Source: Paenibacillaceae bacterium (GTDB lineage: Bacteria > Bacillota > Bacilli > Paenibacillales > NBRC-103111). Taken from it: a DNA stretch of 64,000 nt. Position 1 is the stretch's first letter, and every line of letters starts with the position of its first letter. A program made the translations under genes and the position numbers. Of this stretch, positions 8,367 to 16,268 are shown piece by piece. Location: assembly GCA_029256185.1 (NCBI GenBank), contig JAQSYI010000014.1:176805-240804 (forward strand), in the 5' to 3' direction. The notes under the pieces were generated by a model. It worked only from the letters and a program-made list of their open reading frames with translations. It was not told the origin of the DNA and made no database searches.

Positions 8367-9845
8367 ATTAGCGTTGCATAAAACCTTACACATCACCTTA
8401 CCGGACGATTGTGTACAATTTTCAGATAATTAAACGAGACCCCCAAATCAAAAAAGCCGGCACCCTCTCAAGAAGGTTATCCATCGTCATCCATTTATTG
8501 GTTGTTTTATTTTGTTTTTACCTTTTCTTGCTTCGTTCTTTTTCCCATCACCACTTCACTTGCTCGCACCTTTCGCGACGGAGCAGGGCCTTCCCGCTTT
8601 CGTCGCCCTGCGCTGGTTCGGCTGGGTTCTCGCTTCATTTCTTCCTGGAATGCTTTCCAGCCTTTTAGCGCATACACCCGTACCAGTTGAAGCAGGCTCC
8701 ACATGTTTTTCTTCGTTCCCGTCTCCTGCTTCATCAAAAACGTCAACCCGTACGCCACCAGCGCCAGAAACACGTGATTCCATACCGCCTCCGGCTGGTG
8801 ACTGTATAACCGAGCCATCTTTAAATGTTGCTTCATCCACTTGAAAAACAGTTCGATGAGCCATCTCTGGCGGTAGATTTCCGCTACTTCTGCGGCCGAC
8901 AGGTCCCATAGCGTCGTGGCCAAGCGGTAAAAGCGTCCTTGGCTGTCTTGGAATTCCACCAGTCGCAGCGGCTCTTTCATGGTCGTTTTGGCATTTTTGC
9001 CCATGATGACGATGGCATCCCGCAGGATATGAGGCGTTTGGGGATCAAGAGGACGCTCTTCTTGAACCTCCGCATGATGATGGTTGCTGACCCGGATGAC
9101 GAAGGACAGCTTATCCGCCGCCCAGCGCTGCATCCGTTTGTAGCAGACATAGCCGCGGTCCATCACATACGTCACATCCGAATCGACGACCAGCTCATCG
9201 GAGCCTTCATAGTCACTGATTTTTCCCAGAGAGGGAACGATCTTATCCGGATAAGCGGTGTCTTTATTGATGATCATCAACCGGGTGTGGACTTTAATCC
9301 CGCTGCGGTGCTTGGTGACCTTCGTCCAATCGGCCAGGTGAAAAGGCAAATGGATGTTGGTGGAATCGATCAGTGCCAACATCCCCTCTGTCCGGGAAGG
9401 AAGGTGGGAACAAACCTGCTGCACGACACTTCGGAACAAGGCTTCGGTTACTTCCACCGGCAGTTGATTGATGCTCCGGCTCAATTGAGACTTGTGGATG
9501 GAAGAGAGTTCAAACTCCTGCTGAAGCGTAGATTCCGCACGAATCGTATCTGAGATGTAGGAAAGAGAAGGCCATTGCAGGAGCTGAGCGGACACAAAGA
9601 TCTTGATGAGCTTGGCCGCGGTCAGTTTGTGCGTACGGTAATCCAGTACAGGCGAAACAAAATCTTGAAGGGGCAGAAAAGATAAACATTGACGAATGAC
9701 AGGGAAATCCACTACACTCAAGGGGCTGATTCTCCTTTGTTTGTGTACGGGATAACCTTCCTACACCTTACAATAGGAGATTTTTTTGGTTTTCGTCCAG
9801 TCTTTTTTTCGCATTAGCCCATGTTAGCTTTAATGCAACGCTAAT
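8367..9845 (-). mobile_element. complete IS4-family insertion sequence, 1479 bp
   Basis: The element is bounded by inverted repeats beginning ATTAGCGTTGCAT, left at 8367 and right ending at 9845, with 17 of about 18 bases matching. It carries one transposase. The flanks are GAAAAAATTTC at 8356-8366 and again at 9846-9856, an 11-bp target duplication. Because the terminal bases are ambiguous, this can also be read as a 9-bp duplication with a C at the IR tip. Both sizes occur in IS4 groups. Joining the flanks restores an intact AACGGAAAAAATTTCCGTT palindrome, so the element inserted into the repeat. Intact ends and open transposase suggest recent arrival. Confidence 0.93.
8507..9721 (-). CDS. 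IS4-family transposase
   Basis: This encodes a 404-residue DDE transposase that cuts and joins the ends of the surrounding element. The catalytic acids are visible: D119 in LALIDSTN, D188 in YVMDRGY, and E290 within the IS4 signature Y283-R286-E290-K297 (YRQRWLIELFFKWMK). The start is a TTG at 9721 preceded by AAAGGAGA; a GTG follows three codons later. The basic tail (residues 360-404, rich in K, R and S) probably binds nucleic acid. The frame is intact and of normal family length. Confidence 0.93.
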   Translation of the reverse strand: MSVVDFPVIRQCLSFLPLQDFVSPVLDYRTHKLTAAKLIKIFVSAQLLQWPSLSYISDTIRAESTLQQEFELSSIHKSQLSRSINQLPVEVTEALFRSVVQQVCSHLPSRTEGMLALIDSTNIHLPFHLADWTKVTKHRSGIKVHTRLMIINKDTAYPDKIVPSLGKISDYEGSDELVVDSDVTYVMDRGYVCYKRMQRWAADKLSFVIRVSNHHHAEVQEERPLDPQTPHILRDAIVIMGKNAKTTMKEPLRLVEFQDSQGRFYRLATTLWDLSAAEVAEIYRQRWLIELFFKWMKQHLKMARLYSHQPEAVWNHVFLALVAYGLTFLMKQETGTKKNMWSLLQLVRVYALKGWKAFQEEMKREPSRTSAGRRKREGPAPSRKVRASEVVMGKRTKQEKVKTK

Positions 9846-9984
9846 GAAAAAATTTCCGTTATCTCTTCTAAACCAATGCCGATACGGGGTCCAGACATCA
9901 TTTTTTGCGAATTAACGGAAATTTTTTCCGTTAAATTCTTCTGATATGGTAGTTTTCTGCGATTAACGGAAATTTTTTCCGTTA
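9846..9984. repeat. palindrome array 2, right half
   Basis: This holds the distal part of the palindrome copy interrupted by the insertion sequence (9846-9862), followed by copies starting at 9913 and 9964 in the plus orientation. Subtracting the 1490 bp added by the insertion, the original array had copies at intervals of 51, 72 and 51 bp, exactly the pattern of array 4 at 58892. Confidence 0.8.
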
Positions 9985-9986
9985 TG

Positions 9987-10064
9987 CCTGGGCTTGAGCT
10001 TGAGCTTGGGCTTATACTTGGGCTTGACCTTAGGCTTACGCTTGGGGTTATGCTGATGCTTGAG
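9987..10064. repeat. degenerate GGCTTG hexamer tract
   Basis: About 75 bases are built from degenerate hexamers of the type GGCTTG and AGCTTG. The tract directly follows palindrome array 2. Low-complexity tandem repeats also adjoin the arrays at 42939 and 58892. No gene is visible between here and the terminator at 10182. Confidence 0.65.
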
Positions 10065-10181
10065 CGAGCGAAATGCGAAATCCAATACCGAGGCGGAGTC
10101 CTGCTGCAGGGTTCGCGGTTCTCCTTGTTCACCGCTCAAGCCAGTTCCTCCCCGTTCCGTACAGCAGCATGGCATGCCCAC

Positions 10182-10219
10182 AAACAAAAACCTGGCGGGA
10201 GATAAAAACCGCCAGGTTT
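10182..10219 (-). terminator. terminator of the apiosidase-like gene
   Basis: The 11-bp arms AAACCTGGCGG (10188-10198) and CCGCCAGGTTT (10209-10219) pair perfectly. On the minus strand they are followed by TTGTTTG, placing a terminator just after the gene that ends at 10248. Confidence 0.85.
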
Positions 10220-10247
10220 CTTTGTGCGCGCCGAGACAGATAACCAT

Positions 10248-11534
10248 TCAGCGCTTAAGCGCGATGATCAGCGCATCCGCATTGACCTCCGACATTTCCA
10301 CTATCGAGATCCCGTCCTCCACCGCCACCGCGGGTTTCATCACATTGCGGCTTGCCAGCTCCAGCTTGGTCACCTCGTAGCCGGACAGGTCCAGCTGCAG
10401 GCGAACGTGGTTGTCATACGGGACATACACGACGACCCGGCTCCGGTCCGGATTGGCTCCCACCCGGATATCCGGGTATGGCATGAGCAGAAGCTTCTGG
10501 GCATTCTCCAGGTCATGCATCCCGTACTGCTCATACAGCCAACGGGCGTAACCCGCATCCCAGGCCCCGGGCAGGCGGAGCGCCGTCTTCCAGTCCGGCG
10601 GCACCTTGGACCAGCCTTCATTATTGAAGGCTGCCCCTTTCCTGTGCCAGGACCAGATGCCGTGGGCGCCATAGGTGAAGCCTGCCTTGGCCCCCGCCAG
10701 AACGCTGGACCAGAACGCCCTCCGCACATCGAAAGCGCCAAAGCGCCCATACTGGTTCCCATGCCCGTGGGCCTCGTAGCACGGCTCGGAGTTGATGATG
10801 GGCCGCTTCACCGGCTTGGCCAGGAAAGCCTCCGCCAGCGCATAGGTCTGCGGCTGGGTGGCAAGTCCGTGCCCGGATTGATAAATATAGCAATCCAAAT
10901 TGGCAGAATCCACAAATTGTTCCGGCAGCTGATGGAAGCAGCTTCCCGGATGCAGCGCAGTCAACGCTTCCGGAGACACGGCTTTCAACGAATCCAGGAC
11001 CAGCTGATAATACCCGTTGACCCGCTCGTCTTCAAAACGCGTATCCCCGCTGATAAAATAAACCGGATCATAAGCCGCGAAGCGTCTGCCCACATACTCG
11101 GCAAAAGGCTTAGCAGCATCTATGGGCATCGTATGCCGGGAGCCCGCGGGACTTGCATTAGCCCAAGAACCAGGGATGTAATTGCACCACAGCACGACAA
11201 GCGCCGGCAGCATCCCATACTCCACCGCGCGCGCAACCATCCGTTCAGCCTTGTCAAAAAAAACCGGATTGGGCGACAGAAAATCCCAGTTGCCCTTCCC
11301 ATCATCGACAAAAGGGGCAACTCCCAATGAAGTCCCGCTGGCATCATGAAGAATAGGCAGCACACTGATCTGCACCGCATTGAATCCCTGTGCACGGCGC
11401 ACCTCCAGATACGTCTCCCACTCCTCTTCCGATGCGTTGTCGAATACGCTCCAGACTGTGTCAGCCAAATAAAAGAACGGCTTGCCATCCCTCATCAGCA
11501 GCTGCCGGTCCGGTGAAATGCTTAAGCTTCCCAC
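10248..11534 (-). CDS. DUF4038 / GH140-type apiosidase-like glycoside hydrolase
   Basis: This 428-residue protein belongs to the DUF4038 family, TIM-barrel hydrolases that include the GH140 apiosidase releasing D-apiose from rhamnogalacturonan II. Family features include GKPFFYLADTVWSVFDNAS near the N-terminus (about 17-35), NAVQISVLP, and INSEPCYE with a candidate catalytic glutamate. The GTG at 11534 is preceded by AGGAGG at a good distance, which decides against upstream ATGs. No signal peptide is present, so it would act on imported fragments. It is the last gene of a minus-strand operon with genes resembling the D-apiose pathway, which strengthens an apiosidase role. Activity is inferred from family and context. 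Confidence 0.8.
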   Translation of the reverse strand: MGSLSISPDRQLLMRDGKPFFYLADTVWSVFDNASEEEWETYLEVRRAQGFNAVQISVLPILHDASGTSLGVAPFVDDGKGNWDFLSPNPVFFDKAERMVARAVEYGMLPALVVLWCNYIPGSWANASPAGSRHTMPIDAAKPFAEYVGRRFAAYDPVYFISGDTRFEDERVNGYYQLVLDSLKAVSPEALTALHPGSCFHQLPEQFVDSANLDCYIYQSGHGLATQPQTYALAEAFLAKPVKRPIINSEPCYEAHGHGNQYGRFGAFDVRRAFWSSVLAGAKAGFTYGAHGIWSWHRKGAAFNNEGWSKVPPDWKTALRLPGAWDAGYARWLYEQYGMHDLENAQKLLLMPYPDIRVGANPDRSRVVVYVPYDNHVRLQLDLSGYEVTKLELASRNVMKPAVAVEDGISIVEMSEVNADALIIALKR

Positions 11535-11627
11535 TGGCGCATAACCTCCTATATATGATATCCCGCCCGCCATAATGATGCAGCCCGCCCCAGCCAGCTC
11601 CATGCACTGCGGCCAAACTCAAACCGG

Positions 11628-12374
11628 CTACAGTCCCGCCAGGGCGAATACCTTGCGGGCGGTACGGTGCAGAATCCATTCCCGCTGCTCCTCCGTCAGC
11701 CCCGCCGTCTGCACCTTGGCCAGCTCCGTCCCCGCATTATCCGCATGATCGGAGCCGAACATGAACCGGTCAGCCCCCACTTCCTCCGACCAACGGCGGA
11801 TGTTGAAGCCCGACGTCCAGGTAATGTCCGCATACAGGTTGGGACAGCTGCGCATGGCAATAATGGCTTCTCCCGCCATAATCATCATGCCGCAATGGGC
11901 CATCACGATGGGCACGTCGGGGAATTCCAGGGCGACGGGAATCAGATTGGCCGGGTTGGCGAAGGGAATACCCGCTCCCGTATGCACCATCACCGGCACG
12001 CCAAGCTTCCGGGCCAGAGCGAACACCTTGCGTCCGTCCCTGCCGCCCGGATTCACCGCATGGGCAGCGGTATGTATCTTGATGCCTACGAAGCCCAACT
12101 CCTCCACGCACCGCCGGACCTCTCCTTCATACTCCGCATCCTTCAAGTGGGGATTGGGATTGGCCATGCCGTAGAAGCCGCCGGGAAACTCCCGCATCAA
12201 GACCGCGATGGCATCATGCTGCTCCTTCACCTCCGGCAGGCCGTGACAGGTGCCCGGCTGGATGACTGTAGCGGAGATGCCGAAGAGGCGGTGCTTCTCC
12301 AGCTGTTCCTCCCGGGTAAAGTTCTCCTCAAAGACCTGATCCCATCCCAGATGGGCATGAACATCTATAATCAT
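11628..12374 (-). CDS. amidohydrolase-family protein, candidate D-apionolactonase
   Basis: This 248-residue metal-dependent hydrolase has the Amidohydrolase_2 TIM barrel. Expected metal-site motifs are DVHAHLG (H6 and H8), GIKIHTAAH, MVHTGAG, MAHCG and FGSDHAD near the C-terminus. The ATG at 12374 follows AAGGAGAA. Relatives include sugar lactonases, for example those acting on fucono- or rhamnonolactone, as well as decarboxylases. The gene sits between a sugar dehydrogenase gene and an apiosidase-like gene and shares their strand. I infer that it opens the lactone formed by the dehydrogenase, replacing the unrelated ApnL lactonase of described apiose pathways. Confidence 0.75.
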   Translation of the reverse strand: MIIDVHAHLGWDQVFEENFTREEQLEKHRLFGISATVIQPGTCHGLPEVKEQHDAIAVLMREFPGGFYGMANPNPHLKDAEYEGEVRRCVEELGFVGIKIHTAAHAVNPGGRDGRKVFALARKLGVPVMVHTGAGIPFANPANLIPVALEFPDVPIVMAHCGMMIMAGEAIIAMRSCPNLYADITWTSGFNIRRWSEEVGADRFMFGSDHADNAGTELAKVQTAGLTEEQREWILHRTARKVFALAGL

Positions 12375-12438
12375 GGCAGCTTCTCCTTGTTTTGTAATAG
12401 TCGGCGCAAGCTTCAATGCCGGACCGCCTTGCTTGACA

Positions 12439-13515
12439 TCACGGTGTTTTAGAACTCTGCTGGAACTCTGCCCCGATCCCTACAGGAGCATGTTCCTGCG
12501 CGCTGCGGTACGTGCCGAAGATCATCTCAAGTGTAACCAGATTATCCGCGCCGCTGGTCTGGAACGGCTCTCCCGTGTCCAGACATTGGATGAAATGGGA
12601 CTGCAGCCGGTAATGGCTCTCCTCATGATCCAGCTCCGTTGTGGCCGCTACCACCGACTCCGTACCGCCGTCGCGGCTGATCAGGGTGATTTTGCCATCG
12701 GTATAGAGCTTCAGCGTGCCCGCTTCCCCGTCAATCACCATCTGCTCCAGATGCACCGCGCTTACCTGATCTCCCAGGGAACGGTCCAGCTTCTGGCGGG
12801 TGGCCCAGCTCATATCCATATAACCGTAGAAATCATCATAGCCGAGAGCGACGATCCCCGAATCCTCCCCCCGGATATGGGGACTGATGGTGGCCGTCTC
12901 CGCATACAGACGCTTGGGCGTCCCGAACAGAAACCGCCAGGTGTCGAACCAATGGGCACCCATTTCATAGAACAAGAGCTTGGGCATCTCCCGGAAAAAA
13001 GGCTGGGGAATCGCCGTCCCCGGGCTCATCCGCGGCGTGTAGTAATCCGTATGGATATACCGGGCGACACGCACCTTGCCCAAGGTACCCGCTTCAAGAA
13101 TGCCCTTGATGATCCTAAACGGCTCAAGCCAGCGCCAGTTCTCCGTTACCATCAGCCTCACCCCTGCCCGGTCGGCCGTCTCCACCATCAGCTGCGCCTG
13201 CTCCATTGAAGGGGCGAAGGGCTTCTGGCACATGATATGCTTGCCTGCGGCTGCCGCCTTCTCCACGAAGGGCAGGTGGGTCTCGGGTCCGGTTACAATG
13301 TCCAGAATATCCAGATCCTCCTCCGCCAGCATGCGGTCCAGATCGTCATACAGATGCCCATCGTCAATTCCGAACTCGCGGCCCCGGACGGCCAGCTTCT
13401 CCCGGCTGCGGTTGCACAGACTCACCACCCGGGCGTTGGGAACGCGCGCCCATGCCTTCAGATGCTTCTCCGACCAGAATCCTGTTCCCACCAATCCGAT
13501 TCTCCATGTTTTCAT
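12439..13515 (-). CDS. Gfo/Idh/MocA-family sugar dehydrogenase, ApsD-like (D-apiose dehydrogenase candidate)
   Basis: This 358-residue NAD(P)-dependent oxidoreductase has an N-terminal Rossmann fold with GLVGTGFWSEKH (residues 7-18) and the conserved QKP (97-99), where most members read EKP. The C-terminal part is the Gfo/Idh/MocA substrate domain. The ATG at 13515 is preceded by GGTGAGG. It starts nine bases after the stop of the ApnO-like gene, so the two are co-transcribed. Described D-apiose dehydrogenase (ApsD) belongs to this family and oxidises D-apiose to D-apionolactone. The family is broad, so the substrate rests on the ApnO-like neighbour and the apiosidase-like gene. Confidence 0.8.
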   Translation of the reverse strand: MKTWRIGLVGTGFWSEKHLKAWARVPNARVVSLCNRSREKLAVRGREFGIDDGHLYDDLDRMLAEEDLDILDIVTGPETHLPFVEKAAAAGKHIMCQKPFAPSMEQAQLMVETADRAGVRLMVTENWRWLEPFRIIKGILEAGTLGKVRVARYIHTDYYTPRMSPGTAIPQPFFREMPKLLFYEMGAHWFDTWRFLFGTPKRLYAETATISPHIRGEDSGIVALGYDDFYGYMDMSWATRQKLDRSLGDQVSAVHLEQMVIDGEAGTLKLYTDGKITLISRDGGTESVVAATTELDHEESHYRLQSHFIQCLDTGEPFQTSGADNLVTLEMIFGTYRSAQEHAPVGIGAEFQQSSKTP

Positions 13516-13524
13516 CGTCGCGCC

Positions 13525-14379
13525 TCACCCTTGATGCTGCTTTAGTTTTTCCGGATGGAGCATGACGTCAACCTGCTCATACACCTTGGCAGGCTCGAAC
13601 ATCTCCTTCCAGCCTTCCTTGATCAGATATTTCTTGCCGTATTCAATCGCCACCAGACAGGCGTCCGAGAAGGGATTGCCCGCTTCCCCGAAGACAATCG
13701 CCAGTTGAATGTTAATATGCCCCATCATAAAATCCTTGGCCGCCTCGTACGGCACTCCCCGCCGGACCGTCTCCTCCAGTGCTTCCTTCAGAATAATCGC
13801 CAAAGTGGAGCTGACCGTCTCGGCCATTGTAGGCTCCAGGGTCGCCATCTGCTCCAATGTAATGCGGTGGGAGCGCATGACTGGGGCATACATGGCTTTG
13901 GCGATGGTTTCCCCCCGCAGATAGTCCTCCTCCGGTCCCTGCATCAGAGCGCATACAATCGCTTGCTTGGCCAGAATGCCGCCGAAGAAGTCCCTCCGCG
14001 ATTCCATGGACTCTTCATCGTTGAATACGGGAGGATGGCACGGGTGGGAGATAAAATAGGTCACATCCTCCCGTTTGGGCAACTGGCCCAGATATGCGGC
14101 GGCGGGATCGAGCAGGATCAGCATGGCTCCCGGCTTCATTCCTGCCACAATCCCGCCCGCAAGCTTGCCGATCAGCACGTCGGGTACGGCCATGATGACC
14201 GCATCGGCCAGTTGAAGCGCCTCTTCCTGCGGAGTAGGAGAAAGGCCCCGCCGGGCCAAATTGTGCAAGCCGCCCTCGCTTATTTCAATATACAACACGC
14301 GGTACTCCGAATCCTTCAAGTTGTCGGTAATTCGGCAGCCCATCTTGCCGCCCGCTCCAAAAATCGCAATTGTCTCCAT
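13525..14379 (-). CDS. apnO: ApnO-like D-apionate oxidoisomerase
   Basis: This 284-residue protein has a 6-phosphogluconate-dehydrogenase-like Rossmann domain (IAIFGAGGKMGCRI, 4-17) and a C-terminal PGDH_C-type helical domain (TMAETVSSTLAIILKEAL and following). This architecture is that of ApnO, which converts D-apionate to 3-oxo-isoapionate. A conserved SHPCHPPVF block lies near residue 111. The ATG at 14379 follows CGGAGGG. It is the first gene of the minus-strand operon and is divergent from an OiaC-like gene, with a palindromic operator in between. Assignment is from domain architecture and context; other oxidoreductases of this fold cannot be excluded. Confidence 0.7.
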   Translation of the reverse strand: METIAIFGAGGKMGCRITDNLKDSEYRVLYIEISEGGLHNLARRGLSPTPQEEALQLADAVIMAVPDVLIGKLAGGIVAGMKPGAMLILLDPAAAYLGQLPKREDVTYFISHPCHPPVFNDEESMESRRDFFGGILAKQAIVCALMQGPEEDYLRGETIAKAMYAPVMRSHRITLEQMATLEPTMAETVSSTLAIILKEALEETVRRGVPYEAAKDFMMGHINIQLAIVFGEAGNPFSDACLVAIEYGKKYLIKEGWKEMFEPAKVYEQVDVMLHPEKLKQHQG

Positions 14380-14454
14380 TGTGATCCCTCCGTGGTTTCC
14401 TCAGATTCACCATCAAATTAACATATATACAAATTATATTCAAGATGTTTTTGT

Positions 14455-14466
14455 ATTGTATACAAT
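14455..14466. promoter_or_regulatory. predicted GntR operator
   Basis: ATTGTATACAAT is a perfect 12-bp palindrome in the 261-bp region between the divergent apnO-like and oiaC-like genes. It fits the FadR-subfamily operator form (T-G-T-A / T-A-C-A core). The divergon encodes one regulator of that subfamily at 15497, its probable binder. Confidence 0.6.
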
Positions 14467-14640
14467 ATGTATTGAGTAATGCTCCAGTTCTTGTTACAAT
14501 GGGAAAAAGCGTGTAGCGAAACAGGAAAATGGGGCGCCGACCTGCTGTGGGACAAACCGCAGACCGTCCGCCGCAGATCGTCTGCCGCAGACCGTGAGCA
14601 CGCCATTCGCATACGATCCATCGCTGAAAGGAAGACTGCC

Positions 14641-15444
14641 ATGCAATTGGGAATCGGCACATACACCTTCACCTGGGCCATCGGCGTCAAGGGCTGGGAG
14701 CAGCCCCGCCGGCCCATGGGTCCCCTGGAGCTGCTGCGCACAGCTGCGCAACAGGGCATCCGGCTGGTGCAATTCGCGGATAATATGCCGCTGCATGAAC
14801 TGCCCCAACCGCTGCTTAAGGAACTGGGACAGCTGGCCCGGCAATTGGGCATCACAATCGAAGTGGGGACACGGGGCACCGATCCGGAGCACTTGGCCCG
14901 TTACCTGCTGCTGGCCCGGCAGCTTAATGCCGGATTATGCCGCACACTTATCACCGTGGCCGATATGGACCAGGCATACCGGGATATCGCCTCCGTGCTT
15001 CCCGATTTTGCCGGAGAACAGGTGGTGCTGGCCGTGGAGAACCATGGCCTTCATACCACAAGCCAGCTGAAGGAGCTATTCCGGCGCCTGGACAGTCCCT
15101 ATGTGGGCAGCTGCCTGGACACGGTCAACTCCTTCGGCGCATTGGAAGCGCCTGGGCAGGTAATCCGGGAGCTGGCCCCTTATGTGGTCAATCTGCATAT
15201 CAAGGATTTCGCTATCCGCAGAGTCAGCCACATGATGGGCTATGAGGTGCTGGGAACTCCCGCGGGAGAAGGAAGATTGAACATCCCGGAGCTGCTGCGG
15301 ATCATCCGGGAGCTGGGCCGGACGCCCACCGCCATCCTGGAGCTGTGGACTCCTTACACCAATACGATGGAGGAAACCATCAGGATGGAGCGGGAATGGT
15401 ACGCCAGGAGCATGGACTACCTGACGCCGCAATTGAAAATCTGA
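14641..15444 (+). CDS. xylose-isomerase-like TIM barrel, OiaC-like 3-oxo-isoapionate decarboxylase candidate
   Basis: This 267-residue protein has the sugar phosphate isomerase/epimerase (AP endonuclease 2) fold. A metal site is readable: E133 (AVENHG), D160 (SCLDTVN), H186 (NLHIKDF) and E234 (AILELWT). The ATG at 14641 follows AAAGGAAGA; an upstream extension to 14479 has no ribosome binding site and crosses the operator region. It is divergent from the ApnO-like gene and followed by its GntR regulator. In described D-apiose catabolism a protein of this fold, OiaC, decarboxylates 3-oxo-isoapionate to L-erythrulose. The role here is inferred from that match. Confidence 0.75.
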   Translation: MQLGIGTYTFTWAIGVKGWEQPRRPMGPLELLRTAAQQGIRLVQFADNMPLHELPQPLLKELGQLARQLGITIEVGTRGTDPEHLARYLLLARQLNAGLCRTLITVADMDQAYRDIASVLPDFAGEQVVLAVENHGLHTTSQLKELFRRLDSPYVGSCLDTVNSFGALEAPGQVIRELAPYVVNLHIKDFAIRRVSHMMGYEVLGTPAGEGRLNIPELLRIIRELGRTPTAILELWTPYTNTMEETIRMEREWYARSMDYLTPQLKI

Positions 15445-15496
15445 TATACTGGGGGGCAAGAGAATGCTGTTGTAAAAATACGGAAAGGGGCTTCCC

Positions 15497-16132
15497 ATGC
15501 AAGACAAACCTTTGAAAGAAAAAGCCTATCATGAGCTGCGCAAAGCCATTTTGAACAGAGAGTTCAGAACGGGGGAGTTTTTGACCGAGCGGACGCTGGT
15601 AGAGAAGCTGGGCATGAGCCGTACCCCCATCCGGGCGGCGCTGGAGCGGCTGGAGGTAGAGGGCCATGTCAGCTATACGCCCAACAAGGGGATTTTCATA
15701 ACGGAGCTGTCCATCGAACGGGTGATTCATTTCTTCGATTTCCGCGTGGCAGTGGAATCCCATGTGGTCCGCAAGCTGGCCGGACAGAAGCTGCCGGAGG
15801 CCGAAGTCCAGTGGTTCCGCGACAGTCTGGAGCAGCAGAGAGCCTGTGTGGAAACCAATGATTCGGCTCAATTCACCGTTCACGATTCGGAATTTCACCG
15901 GCGGCTGGCTCAGGTCTACGGCAACACGGAGATCGTGCAGACCATGGACCGCCTGCAGGACAGGCTGTTCCAGATCGGTCTGAGCGTGCTGCAGAAGGAC
16001 CCGGCCCGGATCATGACCTCCTGCGAGGATCATGCCCGGATTTTTGCCCTCATTGAAGCCGGGGAAGCGGAGGCAGCGGTCGGCAAGATGGTGGACCATC
16101 TGGAGTTCGGCAAGCGCATCCTGCTGTTCTAG
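15497..16132 (+). CDS. GntR-family regulator, FadR/FCD subfamily
   Basis: This encodes a 211-residue repressor with an N-terminal winged helix (LTERTLVEKLGMSRTPIRAAL, about 30-50) and a helical FCD effector domain. Its histidine-rich motif (VHDSEFHRRLA, about 130-140) suggests a metal-assisted ligand site. The ATG at 15497 follows GGAAAGGGG. It lies 52 bp after the OiaC-like gene on the same strand and probably represses both arms of the divergon through the palindrome at 14455. The ligand may be a pathway acid such as apionate; this is inference. Confidence 0.9.
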   Translation: MQDKPLKEKAYHELRKAILNREFRTGEFLTERTLVEKLGMSRTPIRAALERLEVEGHVSYTPNKGIFITELSIERVIHFFDFRVAVESHVVRKLAGQKLPEAEVQWFRDSLEQQRACVETNDSAQFTVHDSEFHRRLAQVYGNTEIVQTMDRLQDRLFQIGLSVLQKDPARIMTSCEDHARIFALIEAGEAEAAVGKMVDHLEFGKRILLF

Positions 16133-16148
16133 ATAAATTATGAGTCTT

Positions 16149-16268
16149 CCGCAAAGTACCTGGATATGCTTCGAAGGCTCCGCTCCACTTTGTGGGGTTG
16201 ATATGTTTCCGGGGTCCCCGCAAAGTACCTGGATATGCTTCGAAGGCTCCGCTCCACTTTGTGGGGTT
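16149..16268. repeat. two identical 51-bp direct repeats with hairpin potential
   Basis: Identical 51-bp units lie at 16149-16199 and 16218-16268, separated by 18 bp. Within each, CCGCAAAGT pairs with ACTTTGTGG. The units fill the gap between the convergent GntR and AraC genes and may act as a transcription stop. Fifteen bases of the unit (AAGTACCTGGATATG) also occur, in the opposite genomic orientation, in the 3' end of the neighbouring AraC gene. Confidence 0.85.
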
